This document shows positions 37,180 through 47,564 of a stretch of 64,000 nt of DNA, piece after piece. Position 1 is the first letter of the stretch, and each line of letters begins with the position of its first letter. Source of the stretch: Fusobacterium necrogenes (GTDB lineage Bacteria; Fusobacteriota; Fusobacteriia; Fusobacteriales; Fusobacteriaceae). Location: positions 1 to 64,000 of the forward strand of contig NZ_UGGU01000003.1 of assembly GCF_900450765.1 (NCBI RefSeq). Reading direction: 5' to 3'. Position numbers and translations under genes: made by a program. Under the pieces are notes generated by a model. That model searched no databases, had not been told where the DNA came from, and was given only the letters and a program-made list of their open reading frames with translations.

Positions 37180-39261
37180 ATGGCTAGGAAAGTTTCGTTA
37201 GATATGACTAGAAACGTTGGAATCATGGCTCATATTGATGCTGGAAAAACTACTACTACTGAAAGAATCCTATTCTATACAGGAGTAGAGCATAAAATTG
37301 GAGAGGTTCACGAAGGAGCCGCTACGATGGACTGGATGGAGCAAGAGCAAGAAAGAGGAATCACAATTACTTCAGCTGCAACAACTTGTTTCTGGAGAGG
37401 TCATAGAATAAATATAATAGACACACCAGGACACGTGGACTTTACAGTAGAGGTTGAAAGATCTCTAAGAGTTCTAGATGGTGCTGTTGCTGTATTCTCG
37501 GCAGTTGATGGAGTACAACCTCAATCAGAAACTGTATGGAGACAAGCAGATAAATATAAAGTACCAAGAATCGCATTTTTTAACAAAATGGATAGAATTG
37601 GTGCTGACTTTAATATGTGTGTAAATGATATTAAAGAAAAATTAGGAGCAAATCCTGTACCTATTCAATTACCGATCGGAGCAGAGGATAACTTCGAAGG
37701 AGTAGTTGACTTAATAAAAATGAAAGAGGTAGTATGGCCGATCGATTCTGATAATGGACAAAACTTCGAAATAAGAGAAATCAGAGCAGAATTAAAAGAG
37801 CAAGCTGAAGAATTAAGACAGCATATGTTAGAATCAATTGTTGAAACTAGCGATGAGTTAATGGAAAAGTTCTTTGGTGGAGAAGATATTTCTGAAGAGG
37901 AAATAAAAACTGCTTTAAGAGTAGCTACAATAGATAACGTAATTGTTCCAGTAACTTGTGGGACTGCGTTCAAAAACAAAGGAGTTCAAGCATTGCTAGA
38001 TGCTATTGTTGATTACATGCCAGCTCCAACAGATGTTGCGATGGTTAAAGGAACTGATATGAAAGATCCTTCTGTTGAAATAGACAGAGAGATGTCTGAT
38101 GAGGCTCCATTTGCAGCTTTAGCATTCAAAGTTATGACTGACCCATTTGTTGGAAAGTTAACATTCTTTAGAGTGTATGCAGGAATAGTAGAGAAGGGAT
38201 CATATGTTCTAAACTCTACAAAAGGTAAAAAAGAGAGAATGGGAAGAATTCTTCAAATGCATGCTAACAAAAGAGAAGAAATTGATGCAGTTTACTGTGG
38301 AGATATAGCTGCAGCAGTGGGATTAAAAGAAACTACTACTGGAGATACTCTATGTGCTGAAGATGCACCAATCGTTCTTGAGAAAATGGAGTTCCCAGAT
38401 CCAGTTATCTCTGTTGCTGTTGAGCCAAAAACAAAAGCAGACCAAGAAAAAATGGGAATTGCTTTATCAAAACTTGCTGAGGAAGACCCTACATTCAAAG
38501 TTAAGACTGATGAAGAAACTGGACAAACTATTATTTCAGGAATGGGAGAACTTCATCTTGAAATTATCGTAGATAGAATGAAAAGAGAATTTAAAGTTGA
38601 ATCTACAGTAGGTAAACCACAAGTTGCTTACAGAGAAACAATACTTGGAACAACTGACCAAGAAGTTAAATATGCTAAACAATCAGGAGGAAGAGGACAA
38701 TACGGACATGTTAAGATTATCCTTGAACCAAATCCTGGTAAAGACTTCGAATTTGTTAACAAAATTACTGGAGGAGTTATCCCTAGAGAGTATATTCCTG
38801 CAGTTGAAAAAGGATGTAGAGAAGCTCTTGAAAGTGGAGTTGTTGCAGGATACCCTATGGTTGATGTAAAAGTAACTCTATATGATGGATCATACCATGA
38901 GGTTGACTCATCAGAGATGGCCTTCAAAGTTGCAGGATCAATGGCTATAAAACAAGCTGCTGCAAAATCTAATCCAATTATTCTTGAACCAGTATTCAAA
39001 GTAGAAGTAACTACTCCAGAAGAGTACATGGGAGATATCATTGGAGATTTGAACTCTAGAAGAGGAATGATCGGTGGAATGATTGATAGAAATGGTGCTA
39101 AGATTATAACTGCTAAAGTACCTTTATCAGAAATGTTTGGATATGCAACTGATTTAAGATCTAAATCTCAAGGAAGAGCTAACTATTCAATGGAATTCTC
39201 TGAGTACACTCAAGTACCAGCTTCAATCCAAAAAGCTATTCAAGAGCAAAGAGGAAAATAA
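37180..39261 (+). CDS. fusA: translation elongation factor G
   Basis: 693 residues. The GTPase motifs are complete: AHIDAGKTT (G1), RGITITSA (switch I region), DTPGHVDF (G3) and NKMDRIGAD (G4). Domains II to V follow to the end, with the domain IV loop and the C-terminal segment of the family. It catalyses ribosome translocation and, with RRF, recycling. It lies 53 bases after rpsG, with RBS CGAGGAGGG. Nothing in it departs from the housekeeping form. Confidence 0.98.
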   Translation: MARKVSLDMTRNVGIMAHIDAGKTTTTERILFYTGVEHKIGEVHEGAATMDWMEQEQERGITITSAATTCFWRGHRINIIDTPGHVDFTVEVERSLRVLDGAVAVFSAVDGVQPQSETVWRQADKYKVPRIAFFNKMDRIGADFNMCVNDIKEKLGANPVPIQLPIGAEDNFEGVVDLIKMKEVVWPIDSDNGQNFEIREIRAELKEQAEELRQHMLESIVETSDELMEKFFGGEDISEEEIKTALRVATIDNVIVPVTCGTAFKNKGVQALLDAIVDYMPAPTDVAMVKGTDMKDPSVEIDREMSDEAPFAALAFKVMTDPFVGKLTFFRVYAGIVEKGSYVLNSTKGKKERMGRILQMHANKREEIDAVYCGDIAAAVGLKETTTGDTLCAEDAPIVLEKMEFPDPVISVAVEPKTKADQEKMGIALSKLAEEDPTFKVKTDEETGQTIISGMGELHLEIIVDRMKREFKVESTVGKPQVAYRETILGTTDQEVKYAKQSGGRGQYGHVKIILEPNPGKDFEFVNKITGGVIPREYIPAVEKGCREALESGVVAGYPMVDVKVTLYDGSYHEVDSSEMAFKVAGSMAIKQAAAKSNPIILEPVFKVEVTTPEEYMGDIIGDLNSRRGMIGGMIDRNGAKIITAKVPLSEMFGYATDLRSKSQGRANYSMEFSEYTQVPASIQKAIQEQRGK

Positions 39262-39295
39262 TAATCTTTGTTGATTATAAAATAAAAATAAATAA

Positions 39296-39316
39296 GGTTG
39301 GTGCCTAGCACCAACC
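39296..39316 (+). terminator. fusA-tuf intercistronic hairpin
   Basis: A perfect 9-bp stem (GGTTGGTGC with GCACCAACC) and a 3-base loop, with no T-run after it. It may set the relative level or stability of the tuf mRNA rather than stop transcription. Confidence 0.6.
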
Positions 39317-39359
39317 ACAACTAATAATAAATTTAAAAAACCTTAGGAGGAGAATTTAA

Positions 39360-40544
39360 ATGGCTAAAGAAAAATTCGAAAGAAGCAAACCGCACGTTAA
39401 CATTGGAACAATCGGACACGTTGACCACGGAAAAACAACAACAACAGCAGCTATATCTAAAGTATTATCAGACTTAGGACTAGCTCAAAGAGTTGACTTC
39501 GATAATATCGACGCAGCTCCAGAAGAAAAAGAAAGAGGAATCACAATCAACACAGCTCACATCGAGTACGAAACAGAAAAAAGACACTATGCGCACGTTG
39601 ACTGTCCAGGACACGCGGACTATGTAAAAAATATGATAACAGGAGCAGCTCAAATGGACGGAGCAATCCTAGTAGTTTCTGCAGCAGATGGACCAATGCC
39701 TCAAACAAGAGAGCACATCCTACTATCAAGACAAGTTGGAGTACCATATATCGTAGTATATTTAAATAAAGCTGATATGGTAGACGACGCTGAGTTATTA
39801 GAGTTAGTAGAAATGGAAGTAAGAGAGTTATTAAATGAATATGGATTCCCAGGAGATGACGTACCAGTAGTAGCTGGATCATCATTAGGAGCATTAAATG
39901 GAGAGCAACAATGGGTTGATAAAATCATCGAATTAATGAATGCAGTAGATGAGTACATTCCAACTCCAGAAAGAGCAGTAGATCAACCATTCTTAATGCC
40001 AATCGAAGACGTATTTACAATAACAGGAAGAGGAACAGTAGTAACAGGAAGAGTAGAAAGAGGAATAATCAAAGTAGGAGAAGAAGTAGAGATAGTAGGA
40101 ATCAAAGACACAGCTAAGACTACAGTAACAGGAGTAGAGATGTTTAGAAAACTACTAGATCAAGGTCAAGCAGGAGATAACATAGGGGCGCTATTAAGAG
40201 GAACAAAGAAAGAGGAAGTAGAAAGAGGACAAGTATTGGCAAAACCAGGATCAATAACACCTCATACAAACTTTAGATCAGAGGTATATGTATTAACAAA
40301 AGAAGAGGGAGGAAGACATACACCATTCTTCTCAGGATACAGACCACAATTTTATTTTAGAACAACAGATATAACAGGAGCGATAGCGTTACCAGCAGGA
40401 GTAGAGATGGTAATGCCAGGAGACAACATAGAGATGACAGTAGAATTAATCCACCCAATTGCAATGGAAACAGGATTGAGATTTGCCATCAGAGAGGGAG
40501 GAAGAACAGTAGCTTCAGGAGTAGTTGCTGAAATCCTTAAGTAA
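39360..40544 (+). CDS. tuf: translation elongation factor Tu
   Basis: 394 residues. GTPase motifs are [26 protein letters not shown] and NKADMVDD. Domains II and III follow ([13 protein letters not shown], then [19 protein letters not shown]). It delivers aminoacyl-tRNA to the ribosome. Codon use is visibly shifted to C-ending Asn, His, Ile and Asp codons (AAC, CAC, ATC, GAC) in its first half compared with neighbouring genes, as expected for one of the most abundant proteins in the cell. RBS is TAGGAGG. It is the last gene of the str operon. Confidence 0.98.
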   Translation: MAKEKFERSKPHVNIGTIGHVDHGKTTTTAAISKVLSDLGLAQRVDFDNIDAAPEEKERGITINTAHIEYETEKRHYAHVDCPGHADYVKNMITGAAQMDGAILVVSAADGPMPQTREHILLSRQVGVPYIVVYLNKADMVDDAELLELVEMEVRELLNEYGFPGDDVPVVAGSSLGALNGEQQWVDKIIELMNAVDEYIPTPERAVDQPFLMPIEDVFTITGRGTVVTGRVERGIIKVGEEVEIVGIKDTAKTTVTGVEMFRKLLDQGQAGDNIGALLRGTKKEEVERGQVLAKPGSITPHTNFRSEVYVLTKEEGGRHTPFFSGYRPQFYFRTTDITGAIALPAGVEMVMPGDNIEMTVELIHPIAMETGLRFAIREGGRTVASGVVAEILK

Positions 40545-40578
40545 TTGATTAAATAAATTACCTGAATAGGGTATTTTG

Positions 40579-40608
40579 AAGGAGAGCAGATACCTGCTCT
40601 CCTTTTTT
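40579..40608 (+). terminator. terminator of the str operon
   Basis: GGAGAGCAG pairs with CTGCTCTCC over a 4-base loop, followed by six T residues. A longer reading of the next gene would begin upstream of or inside this hairpin, which argues for the later start chosen there. Confidence 0.9.
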
Positions 40609-40620
40609 CAAGGAGAGGAT

Positions 40621-41214
40621 ATGGAGTTTTTGATAGAATTTGTAGATGAAGTACCATTAATTTGTATTTTTATCTCATTTGCAGCTTTTTTTTTAGGAAT
40701 AAAATTTCCTGATTGGGATTTTAAAATGAGATTGAAACATAGGAGTATAGTAACTCATAGTCCTCTTATTCTGTTGATTTTCATAAAAGTATATGAACAA
40801 GATGGAAGTAACAATTTTAGATATTTTTTAATAGGATTTTCACTTGCTCTAGCTCTTCATTTTATTTATGATATATATCCTAAAGCTTGGGGTGGGGGAG
40901 CTCTTATAAAAATACCTATCTTAAAAATAAGTTGTAATCTTAAAATAAGTAAGATGATACTTCTTTTTTCAATTATAACTAGTATTTTGGTAGCTATATC
41001 TTATACCGAAAAATTGATGGAATTTTATTATTTGGGGATATTGGGAATAATTAGCATATTAAAAGATACTAGAAAAGAGAAAAAATTATTTAGGCCACTG
41101 TTTTCTTTTATAATTTTGGGGTTAATGATTGGCTGTATAAAATATAAAGAATTGTTTTATATATTTAGAGATGGAGTTTTTTATATTACTAGCAAAATAT
41201 CTATGTTTTTTTGA
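40621..41214 (+). CDS. YdjM-like metal-dependent hydrolase-type membrane protein
   Basis: 197 residues from the ATG at 40621, which follows AAGGAGAG by 4 bases. An in-frame ATG at 40576 is rejected because it precedes the tuf terminator. There are four to five hydrophobic helices (about 10-25, 55-70, 80-95, 120-140, 155-175). Conserved polar positions PDWD, KHRSIVTHSP and ALHFIYD place it in the inner-membrane YdjM/DUF457-type family of predicted metal-dependent hydrolases. Members keep the H-R-x-x-T-H-S motif, seen here as HRSIVTHS. Its biochemical role is not established. There may be partial read-through from tuf, as no separate promoter was found. Confidence 0.65.
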   Translation: MEFLIEFVDEVPLICIFISFAAFFLGIKFPDWDFKMRLKHRSIVTHSPLILLIFIKVYEQDGSNNFRYFLIGFSLALALHFIYDIYPKAWGGGALIKIPILKISCNLKISKMILLFSIITSILVAISYTEKLMEFYYLGILGIISILKDTRKEKKLFRPLFSFIILGLMIGCIKYKELFYIFRDGVFYITSKISMFF

Positions 41215-41232
41215 GTAAAATCATAGCTTTTC

Positions 41233-41262
41233 TTGACAATATTAGAGGTAAAATAATATAAT
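41233..41262 (+). promoter_or_regulatory. predicted promoter of the transketolase genes
   Basis: TTGACA and TATAAT, both perfect, are separated by 18 bases, and the start codon lies 43 bases downstream. Confidence 0.8.
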
Positions 41263-41305
41263 TTAAAAAGAGTATAAATATTTTGAAAGGAGAAAAAGTA
41301 AACAG

Positions 41306-42127
41306 ATGAGAGATATTAAAAACCTAGAAGTAAAAGCAACAAACATAAGAAAATCTATTGTAAAAATGATTTGTGAAGCTAAATCAGGACACCCAGGAGG
41401 ATCACTATCAGCAACAGATATATTGACAGCTTTGTATTTTGCTGAAATGAACATAGATCCAGCTAACCCAAAAATGGAAAACAGAGACAGATTTATTCTT
41501 TCTAAAGGACATGCAGCACCTGCTTTATATGCAACTTTAGCTGAAAGAGGTTATTTTAATAAGGAGAGTTTATTAACACTTAGACAGTATGGGTCTATTT
41601 TTCAAGGACATCCAGATATGAAAAAGGTTCCAGGGATTGAAATTTCTACTGGGTCATTGGGACAAGGATTATCTGTTGCTAATGGAATGGCTTTGAATGC
41701 TAAAATTTCTGGACTTTCATATAGAACATATATCATCTTGGGGGATGGTGAATTACAAGAGGGACAAATTTGGGAAGCTGCTATGACTGCGGCTCATTAT
41801 AAGCTTGATAACGTATGTGCTTTTCTAGATTTTAATAATCTTCAAATAGATGGAAATGTTGATAAAGTTATGGGTGTAGAACCTGTAGATGCTAAATGGA
41901 AAGCATTTGGATGGAATGTAATTAAGATAGATGGACATAATTTTGAAGAAATATTAAATGCTTTAGATGAAGCTAAAACAGTAAAAGGAAAACCAACTAT
42001 TGTAATTGCTAAAACTATAAAAGGTAAGGGAGTATCATTTATGGAGAATGTTTGTGGTTTCCACGGAGTAGCTCCAACAAAAGAGGAGACTGAAAAAGCA
42101 TTAGCAGAATTAGGAGGGTGTAATTAA
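41306..42127 (+). CDS. transketolase, N-terminal (thiamine diphosphate-binding) subunit
   Basis: 273 residues, the size of the first half of a split transketolase. It shows SGHPGGSLSATDI, SKGHAAPALYA, GSLGQGLSVANGMAL and the cofactor-binding GDGELQEGQIWEA, with NN a little after it (DFNNLQIDG). Together with the next gene it forms the full enzyme that moves two-carbon units between sugar phosphates in the non-oxidative pentose phosphate pathway. Its stop overlaps the next start (TAATG). Split transketolases are common in anaerobes. Confidence 0.95.
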   Translation: MRDIKNLEVKATNIRKSIVKMICEAKSGHPGGSLSATDILTALYFAEMNIDPANPKMENRDRFILSKGHAAPALYATLAERGYFNKESLLTLRQYGSIFQGHPDMKKVPGIEISTGSLGQGLSVANGMALNAKISGLSYRTYIILGDGELQEGQIWEAAMTAAHYKLDNVCAFLDFNNLQIDGNVDKVMGVEPVDAKWKAFGWNVIKIDGHNFEEILNALDEAKTVKGKPTIVIAKTIKGKGVSFMENVCGFHGVAPTKEETEKALAELGGCN

Positions 42128-43056
42128 TGAGTAAGAAATCTACAAGACAAGCTTATGGAGAAGCATTAGTAGAATTAGGACAAATGAATAAAGATGTGGT
42201 AGTATTAGATGCTGACCTTACAAAATCAACAAAGACAAACTTGTTTCAAGAGAAATTTCCTGAAAGACATTTCAATGTGGGAATAGCAGAAGCTGACTTA
42301 ATAGGAACAGCAGCAGGATTGGCTACTTGTGGGAAAATAGCATTTGCTTCTACTTTTGCAATGTTTGCAGCAGGAAGAGGATTTGAGCAAATAAGAAATA
42401 CAGTTGCATATCCAAAATTAAATGTAAAAATAGCTCCAACTCATGCAGGAATATCAGTAGGAGAAGATGGAGGTTCTCACCAATCAGTAGAGGATATAGC
42501 ACTTATGAGAGCTATACCAGGAATGGTAGTATTATCTCCAGCAGATGCAGTAGAAACAAAGAAAATGGTATTTGCAGCAGCTGAATATAATGGACCAGTA
42601 TATATTAGAATGGGAAGATTAGATGTAGAAACAATATTTGATGAAGCTACATATGATTTTCAAATAGGAATAGCTAACACAGTAAGAGAAGGAAATGATG
42701 TTACAATAGCAGCTACAGGACTTATGACAGCAGAAGCTCTAAAAGCAGCAGATATATTAGCACAAGAGGGAATTTCAGTAAGGGTAATAAATGTAGGAAC
42801 AATAAAACCATTAGATGGAGAGACTATTTTAAGGGCAGCTAAGGAAACTAAGTTTATAATTACAGCTGAGGAGCACTCTGTAATAGGTGGATTAGGATCA
42901 GCAGTGTCTGAGTTTTTATCAGAAGTATACCCTACTAAAGTTAAGAAATTAGGAATATATGATAAATTTGGACAAAGTGGAAAAGCTAATGAGCTTTTAG
43001 AAAAATATGAATTAACAGCGGCTAAATTAGTAGCCATGGTTAAGGAAAATATGTAA
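42127..43056 (+). CDS. transketolase, C-terminal (pyrimidine-binding) subunit
   Basis: 309 residues. It shows VVVLDADLTKST, FPERHFNVGIAEADLIG with the catalytic Glu, FAMFAAGRGFEQIRN, THAGISVGEDGGSHQS, and the C-terminal domain ending with DKFGQSGKANELL. It is the partner of the preceding subunit and is translationally coupled to it. It is of ordinary length and shows no missing motif. RBS AGGAGGG lies inside the preceding reading frame. Confidence 0.95.
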   Translation: MSKKSTRQAYGEALVELGQMNKDVVVLDADLTKSTKTNLFQEKFPERHFNVGIAEADLIGTAAGLATCGKIAFASTFAMFAAGRGFEQIRNTVAYPKLNVKIAPTHAGISVGEDGGSHQSVEDIALMRAIPGMVVLSPADAVETKKMVFAAAEYNGPVYIRMGRLDVETIFDEATYDFQIGIANTVREGNDVTIAATGLMTAEALKAADILAQEGISVRVINVGTIKPLDGETILRAAKETKFIITAEEHSVIGGLGSAVSEFLSEVYPTKVKKLGIYDKFGQSGKANELLEKYELTAAKLVAMVKENM

Positions 43057-43063
43057 TTTTTAG

Positions 43064-43106
43064 GAGGGCTGGCACTAAAACTCCTTTAGGTCAGTCCTCA
43101 TCTTTT
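43064..43106 (+). terminator. terminator of the transketolase genes
   Basis: GAGGGCTG pairs with CAGTCCTC (one G-T pair), with an inner CTAAA/TTTAG stem. ATCTTTT follows. It lies just before the FtsX gene. Confidence 0.65.
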
Positions 43107-43138
43107 ATTAAGAGAAAATTTTTGATGATGAGGTGAAT

Positions 43139-43999
43139 ATGAAGAATTTTAATTTGATGAAACAAGAAAAAAATACTATAAAAACTAAGATACAGATAAA
43201 AAAGAGCACATTTGTACTCACAGTTCTATCCTTTATCATTTTAAATTTTTTCCTAGCTTTTTTTATAAATGTGGATTCTATAAAAAATAAGGTAGAATCT
43301 GAATATTTTTTTACTGCTGATTTTCATAAGAACGTAACAGATGAAGAAAAGGAAAAACTAGAGATAGAAATATTAAAATTAGAAGGGGTAAAGCAGGTAA
43401 GGTATATATCTAAAGAGGAGGCTTTTCAAAAGTTACAATATCAATTAGATGTAGCTATCCCAAAAGCAGAAAATCCTTTATCAGATAGTTTAGTAGTATT
43501 TTTTGATAAGCCAATAAATATAGAGGGGATACAAGTTAAATTAGAAAATAATGAAAATATTAAAGAGGTATTTGTAGATGGAGAATATATTAATTATAAA
43601 GAGAGACAGCTTAAATTTTATAAAATACTTTCATTAAGTCTTCTTTTGGTGTGTATACTCCCAGTTTTAGCACTTATTTATTATATATTTTATAGTGCAA
43701 TTTCAATTGATTATATTAACAATGTTGGTGTAATAAAGGATGATGAAGTAAATAAAGCTAGAGCTAAAAGTGTTAATTTATTGCCATTTACATCAGCGTC
43801 GATCATAGGAACTTTAATATTTTTTAATATATATATATATTTTAGGAACCATTTACTTTTGGTAAGTAATGGGTATTTACTGCTCAGTTTAAAAGAGATA
43901 ATATTTATACAACTTGGGATAATATTTATAATAAATTTTTTAATCTGGTTAAAACCTATAAAGATAGGGGTGTTCAAGTGGGTAGAAGATGGAAAGTAA
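43139..43999 (+). CDS. ftsX: FtsX-like cell-division membrane protein
   Basis: 287 residues from the ATG at 43139; a GTG six bases upstream is the alternative. There is one N-terminal helix (about 25-45), then a periplasmic loop with the FtsX signature (VEGVKQVRYISKEEAFQKLQ-type sequence, here LEGVKQVRYISKEEAF) and SLVVFFDKP. Three further helices follow near 165-190, 215-235 and 255-275. This matches the four-helix FtsX plan. FtsX works with the ATPase FtsE to switch on cell-wall hydrolysis through EnvC-type activators. An envC-like gene overlaps its 3' end by 22 bases, but no ftsE gene is nearby, which departs from the usual ftsE-ftsX order. Confidence 0.8.
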   Translation: MKNFNLMKQEKNTIKTKIQIKKSTFVLTVLSFIILNFFLAFFINVDSIKNKVESEYFFTADFHKNVTDEEKEKLEIEILKLEGVKQVRYISKEEAFQKLQYQLDVAIPKAENPLSDSLVVFFDKPINIEGIQVKLENNENIKEVFVDGEYINYKERQLKFYKILSLSLLLVCILPVLALIYYIFYSAISIDYINNVGVIKDDEVNKARAKSVNLLPFTSASIIGTLIFFNIYIYFRNHLLLVSNGYLLLSLKEIIFIQLGIIFIINFLIWLKPIKIGVFKWVEDGK

Positions 44000-45087
44000 T
44001 AATTTTAATGATGATGTTGACCACTCTTAGTATAGCGGATAGCGTGACTGATATGGAGCAGAAAATAAAAAATATAGAAAAGCAGATAGCCGCTAAAAAC
44101 TCTAGGATAAAAAATATAGATGCTCAAACTCAGAAGATAGAAAAACAGATTTTAGAAACGGAAAGAGATATTTTAGAGATAGCTAAAGAGAGAGAAAAAA
44201 TATTAAATGATATAAAGACGGTAACTAAAAATATTGATTATGGAAGTCAGAATTTAAGTATTACTTCTAAAGAGATGGAGAGGAAAAAGTTAGAATTTAA
44301 AGCTAAGATAATAGCATGGAATAGATATTCAAAAGAAAGAGAAGATAAAATAATTAGAGATGCTATTTTAAGGAAAAATTTTAAAAATCTTTTGTATGGA
44401 GATCTTCAAAAGATGGAGTATATAAAAAATGTAGAGAATGATATACAGAAGGTAAAGGCTAACATAGAAAGTGAAAAGAAAAAACTTTCTGATCTTAGAA
44501 ATAAGTTAGCACAGAATATAAAAAATATGGATAATAAAAAGGCTCAACAAAGTAGATTGATAGCTCAATTAAATAGAGAAAAAAGTGGACATGTTAGAAG
44601 TATAAGTGCACTTCAAAAAGAAAAAGAGAGAATAGAAAAGAAAATAAAAGAGATAATAGTTTCTAGAACTCAGACAGATAAAAAAATAGTAAATCAATCT
44701 CAAGCATATTCAAAATTGGGAAAAGTAATAAAACCTGTAGATGGAAATATAGTCGTAAGATTTAATCAGAAAAAACAACAAGAAGTTACAAGTAATGGTA
44801 TAGAGATACAAGCAAGAATGGGAGCTAAAATAAAATCCTCTGCTAAAGGAAAAGTAATATATGCTGATGTATTTCAAGGACTAGGAAAAGTAGTAATGAT
44901 AGACTATGGATATAATATGATAGGAGTATATGGAAACTTGATAGCTACTAAAGTAAAACTTAATCAACAGATACAACAGGGAGCAGAAATTGGAATTTTA
45001 GGATTATCAGTAGAAGGAAAACCAAACCTTTATTATGAATTGAGATTTAATCTTAAGCCTATTGATCCTGTCCCGATGTTTAAGTGA
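43978..45087 (+). CDS. envC: EnvC-like murein hydrolase activator
   Basis: 369 residues from a GTG start that overlaps ftsX by 22 bases (AGGGG upstream). The signal peptide is residues 1-21. A long coiled coil covers about 22-240, and a C-terminal LytM/M23-type domain covers about 250-369 (VIKPVDGNIVVRF, then KGKVIYADVFQGLGKVVMIDYG). The zinc-binding residues of active M23 peptidases are absent: H-x-G-x-D reads SNGIEIQ and the final H-x-H motif reads NLYYELR. That is the known state of EnvC, which activates amidases instead of cutting. Overlap with ftsX supports the FtsX-EnvC pathway. Confidence 0.85.
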   Translation: MGRRWKVIILMMMLTTLSIADSVTDMEQKIKNIEKQIAAKNSRIKNIDAQTQKIEKQILETERDILEIAKEREKILNDIKTVTKNIDYGSQNLSITSKEMERKKLEFKAKIIAWNRYSKEREDKIIRDAILRKNFKNLLYGDLQKMEYIKNVENDIQKVKANIESEKKKLSDLRNKLAQNIKNMDNKKAQQSRLIAQLNREKSGHVRSISALQKEKERIEKKIKEIIVSRTQTDKKIVNQSQAYSKLGKVIKPVDGNIVVRFNQKKQQEVTSNGIEIQARMGAKIKSSAKGKVIYADVFQGLGKVVMIDYGYNMIGVYGNLIATKVKLNQQIQQGAEIGILGLSVEGKPNLYYELRFNLKPIDPVPMFK

Positions 45088-45104
45088 CTTGGAGTGGAGG
45101 AGAG

Positions 45105-45902
45105 ATGAAAAAAGTTTTTATAATATATAATCAAGATAGGCCATTAGCTCAAGAGTTATATAAAAAAAGTATAGAGTATTTTAAAACTAGGAAAATAGAG
45201 ATAGTGGATAGAGTAAGTAAGGCAGATTTTGGAGTAGTAATAGGTGGAGATGGGACTTTATTGCGTTCATTTAGAAGTTTTATATTTAAGAGAAATCTTT
45301 ATGTAATTGCTATTAATGCAGGAAGTCTAGGATTTGTAACAGAGATAAAAAAAGAGAATATGATAGAGGAATATGAGAATTTTTTAAATGGAAAATTTAA
45401 ATATGAAAAACGACATATATTAGAGGTTGAAATAGAGGGACAGATATATTATGCACTAAATGAAGTAGTACTCTCTAAAGCTGGTATTACATCTAAACTT
45501 TTGAGAGTAAACTTAAAAACAAATGGAGAATATATGTGTACTTATAAGGGAGATGGAGTGATAGTAGCTACTCCTACTGGATCAACAGCTTACTCTATGT
45601 CAGCTGGTGGTCCAATTTTAAAATCAGATATGAGAGCAACTGTTATAACTCCTATTGCTCCACATAATCTTAGTACTCGTCCTATAGTGATAGGTGGTGA
45701 TGAAAGAATTGAGATGCGAATAGAAGATGAAAAAAGATTAGGGCAAGTGATTATAGATGGACAGACGAATAAGAGAATTACAAGTGCTGAAAATATAGGA
45801 ATAGAGTATTCTAAATTTACTTTGAAACTTGTAATACCAAAAAGTAGAAATTATTACAGTGTACTTAGAGAAAAATTGAAATGGGGAGATAATCTATGTT
45901 AA
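45105..45902 (+). CDS. nadK: NAD kinase
   Basis: 265 residues from the ATG at 45105, which follows GGAGGAGAG; a longer in-frame start overlapping envC has no RBS. The signature GGDGTLLRSFR is present, followed by NAGSLGFVTEI and the GDGVIVATPTGSTAYSMSAGGP block that binds NAD. It phosphorylates NAD to NADP with ATP or polyphosphate. It sits between envC and recN in a tightly packed run (its stop overlaps the recN start), and nadK-recN adjacency is common in bacteria. Confidence 0.95.
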   Translation: MKKVFIIYNQDRPLAQELYKKSIEYFKTRKIEIVDRVSKADFGVVIGGDGTLLRSFRSFIFKRNLYVIAINAGSLGFVTEIKKENMIEEYENFLNGKFKYEKRHILEVEIEGQIYYALNEVVLSKAGITSKLLRVNLKTNGEYMCTYKGDGVIVATPTGSTAYSMSAGGPILKSDMRATVITPIAPHNLSTRPIVIGGDERIEMRIEDEKRLGQVIIDGQTNKRITSAENIGIEYSKFTLKLVIPKSRNYYSVLREKLKWGDNLC

Positions 45903-47563
45903 GAGAGCTTAAAATAGAAAATCTAGCTATAATAGATGAACTTGATTTGGAATTTGAAGATGGGTTTATAGTTTTGACTGGAGAGACTGGGGCGGGAAAA
46001 TCTATAATACTGAGTGGAATAAATCTCCTTATAGGAGAGAAAGCAACTATCGATATGATAAGAACAGGAGAAAAAAATCTTTCTGCTCAAGGTGTATTTG
46101 AAATAAATGATGAACAAAGGGAAGAATTGTTGCATAAGTTTGAGATAGATGCAGAAGATAATGAGGTAATTGTTAGAAGAACACTAGATATAAATGGAAG
46201 AGGAAAGGTTTTTGTAAATGGTATAAGAGTCTCTCTTGCTACTTTAAAAGAGATAATGGGGACTCTTGTAGATATAGTAGGTCAGCATTCTCATCAAATG
46301 TTACTTAATAAGAGTAATCATATAAAGCTTTTGGATAAATTTTTAGAAGAAGAGGGAAAGGAACTTTTAAAAAATAGTAGTAGACTTTATAATAGATTTA
46401 AAGAGATAGATAATAAGATAGAAAATATAGAAAAAAATAGGAGAGAAGCTATAGAGAAAAAAGAGTTCTATGAGTTTCAGTTAGCTGAGATAGAGAAAAT
46501 AAATCCTAAAAAAAATGAGGATACTTTTCTAGAAGATGAATATAGGAAGCTTTTTAATGCAGGGAAGATTAAAGAAAAATTAGAAAATTCATCTCTTTAT
46601 TTACGAGATGGTGAGCTAAATGCTCTTCACTTTATCTATAATTCCAGAAAAAATATAGAAAATCTTTGTAAATATGGAGAAGAATTTAATGAACTTTTAG
46701 AGAAACTTGAAAAAGTTTATTATGAATTAGAAGATTGTATAGATATAATGGACACTCTTAATGAGGATATTGATATAGATGATAGACGATTACAAGAGGT
46801 AGTAGAAAGATTAGATATAATCAATAAAATGAAGTTAAAATATGGGGCTACAATAGAGGAGATATTAGAGTTTAAGGAGAGTATAGCACATAAGATAAAT
46901 CTTTTAGAGGAGGATAGTTTTGAGGTGCAAAAACTTCAAAAGGAGAGAGTGGAGATAGAGGAAGAGTATTGGAAAAATGCTCATCAACTTAGAAGACTTA
47001 GAAAAGAAAAGGCTATACAGATAGAAAGAAATTTAAAAGATGAATTAAAATTTTTAAAAATGGGAGATGCTCAAATTCATGTTATGGTAGATGATAGTAA
47101 AGTTATGGGAGTAAATGGATCTGATGTTGTAGAAATATTAATATCTACAAATGTTGGACAGGATATGAAACCACTGTGGAAAATTGCTTCTGGTGGAGAG
47201 GTAAGTAGAATAATGTTAGCTCTTAAGGTTATATTTTCTCGAGTAGATAATGTGCCTATATTAATTTTTGACGAGATAGATACAGGTGTAGGCGGAGAAA
47301 CAGTTAGAAAAATAGCCGATAAACTTCGTGAGATAGGAGAGCATGCTCAAGTGGTATCTATAACTCATTCGCCAGCTATTGCAGCTAAGGCTCATCAACA
47401 GTTCTATATCAAAAAACATACAATAGATAAAAAGACAGTTACAACTGTTACTAAGTTAGATAAAAGAGGACGAGTAAAGGAAATAGCTAGGATGTTAGCT
47501 GGAGAAAATATTAGCGAGGCTGTATTAAAACATGCTGAAGAACTGTTGAAAGAGAGTAGATAG
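45896..47563 (+). CDS. recN: DNA repair protein RecN
   Basis: 555 residues. Walker A is GETGAGKSIILSG (about residue 30), the ABC-type signature region is KIASGGEVSRIMLALK, and Walker B is PILIFDEIDTGVGGET. Central coiled-coil arms occupy about 160-390. It is an SMC-like ATPase for double-strand-break repair. The start overlaps nadK by 7 bases. In many species recN is SOS-regulated. No clear operator can be placed here because the upstream sequence is coding. Confidence 0.95.
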   Translation: MLRELKIENLAIIDELDLEFEDGFIVLTGETGAGKSIILSGINLLIGEKATIDMIRTGEKNLSAQGVFEINDEQREELLHKFEIDAEDNEVIVRRTLDINGRGKVFVNGIRVSLATLKEIMGTLVDIVGQHSHQMLLNKSNHIKLLDKFLEEEGKELLKNSSRLYNRFKEIDNKIENIEKNRREAIEKKEFYEFQLAEIEKINPKKNEDTFLEDEYRKLFNAGKIKEKLENSSLYLRDGELNALHFIYNSRKNIENLCKYGEEFNELLEKLEKVYYELEDCIDIMDTLNEDIDIDDRRLQEVVERLDIINKMKLKYGATIEEILEFKESIAHKINLLEEDSFEVQKLQKERVEIEEEYWKNAHQLRRLRKEKAIQIERNLKDELKFLKMGDAQIHVMVDDSKVMGVNGSDVVEILISTNVGQDMKPLWKIASGGEVSRIMLALKVIFSRVDNVPILIFDEIDTGVGGETVRKIADKLREIGEHAQVVSITHSPAIAAKAHQQFYIKKHTIDKKTVTTVTKLDKRGRVKEIARMLAGENISEAVLKHAEELLKESR

Positions 47564-47564
47564 T

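Noticed and set aside
38628-39041. Minus-strand open frame inside fusA (and others inside tuf)
   Set aside because: Antisense shadows caused by codon bias in highly expressed genes; no RBS and no plausible product.
40576-40620. Earlier start for the YdjM-like gene
   Set aside because: It would place the start before and through the tuf terminator. The ATG at 40621 has AAGGAGAG at the right distance.
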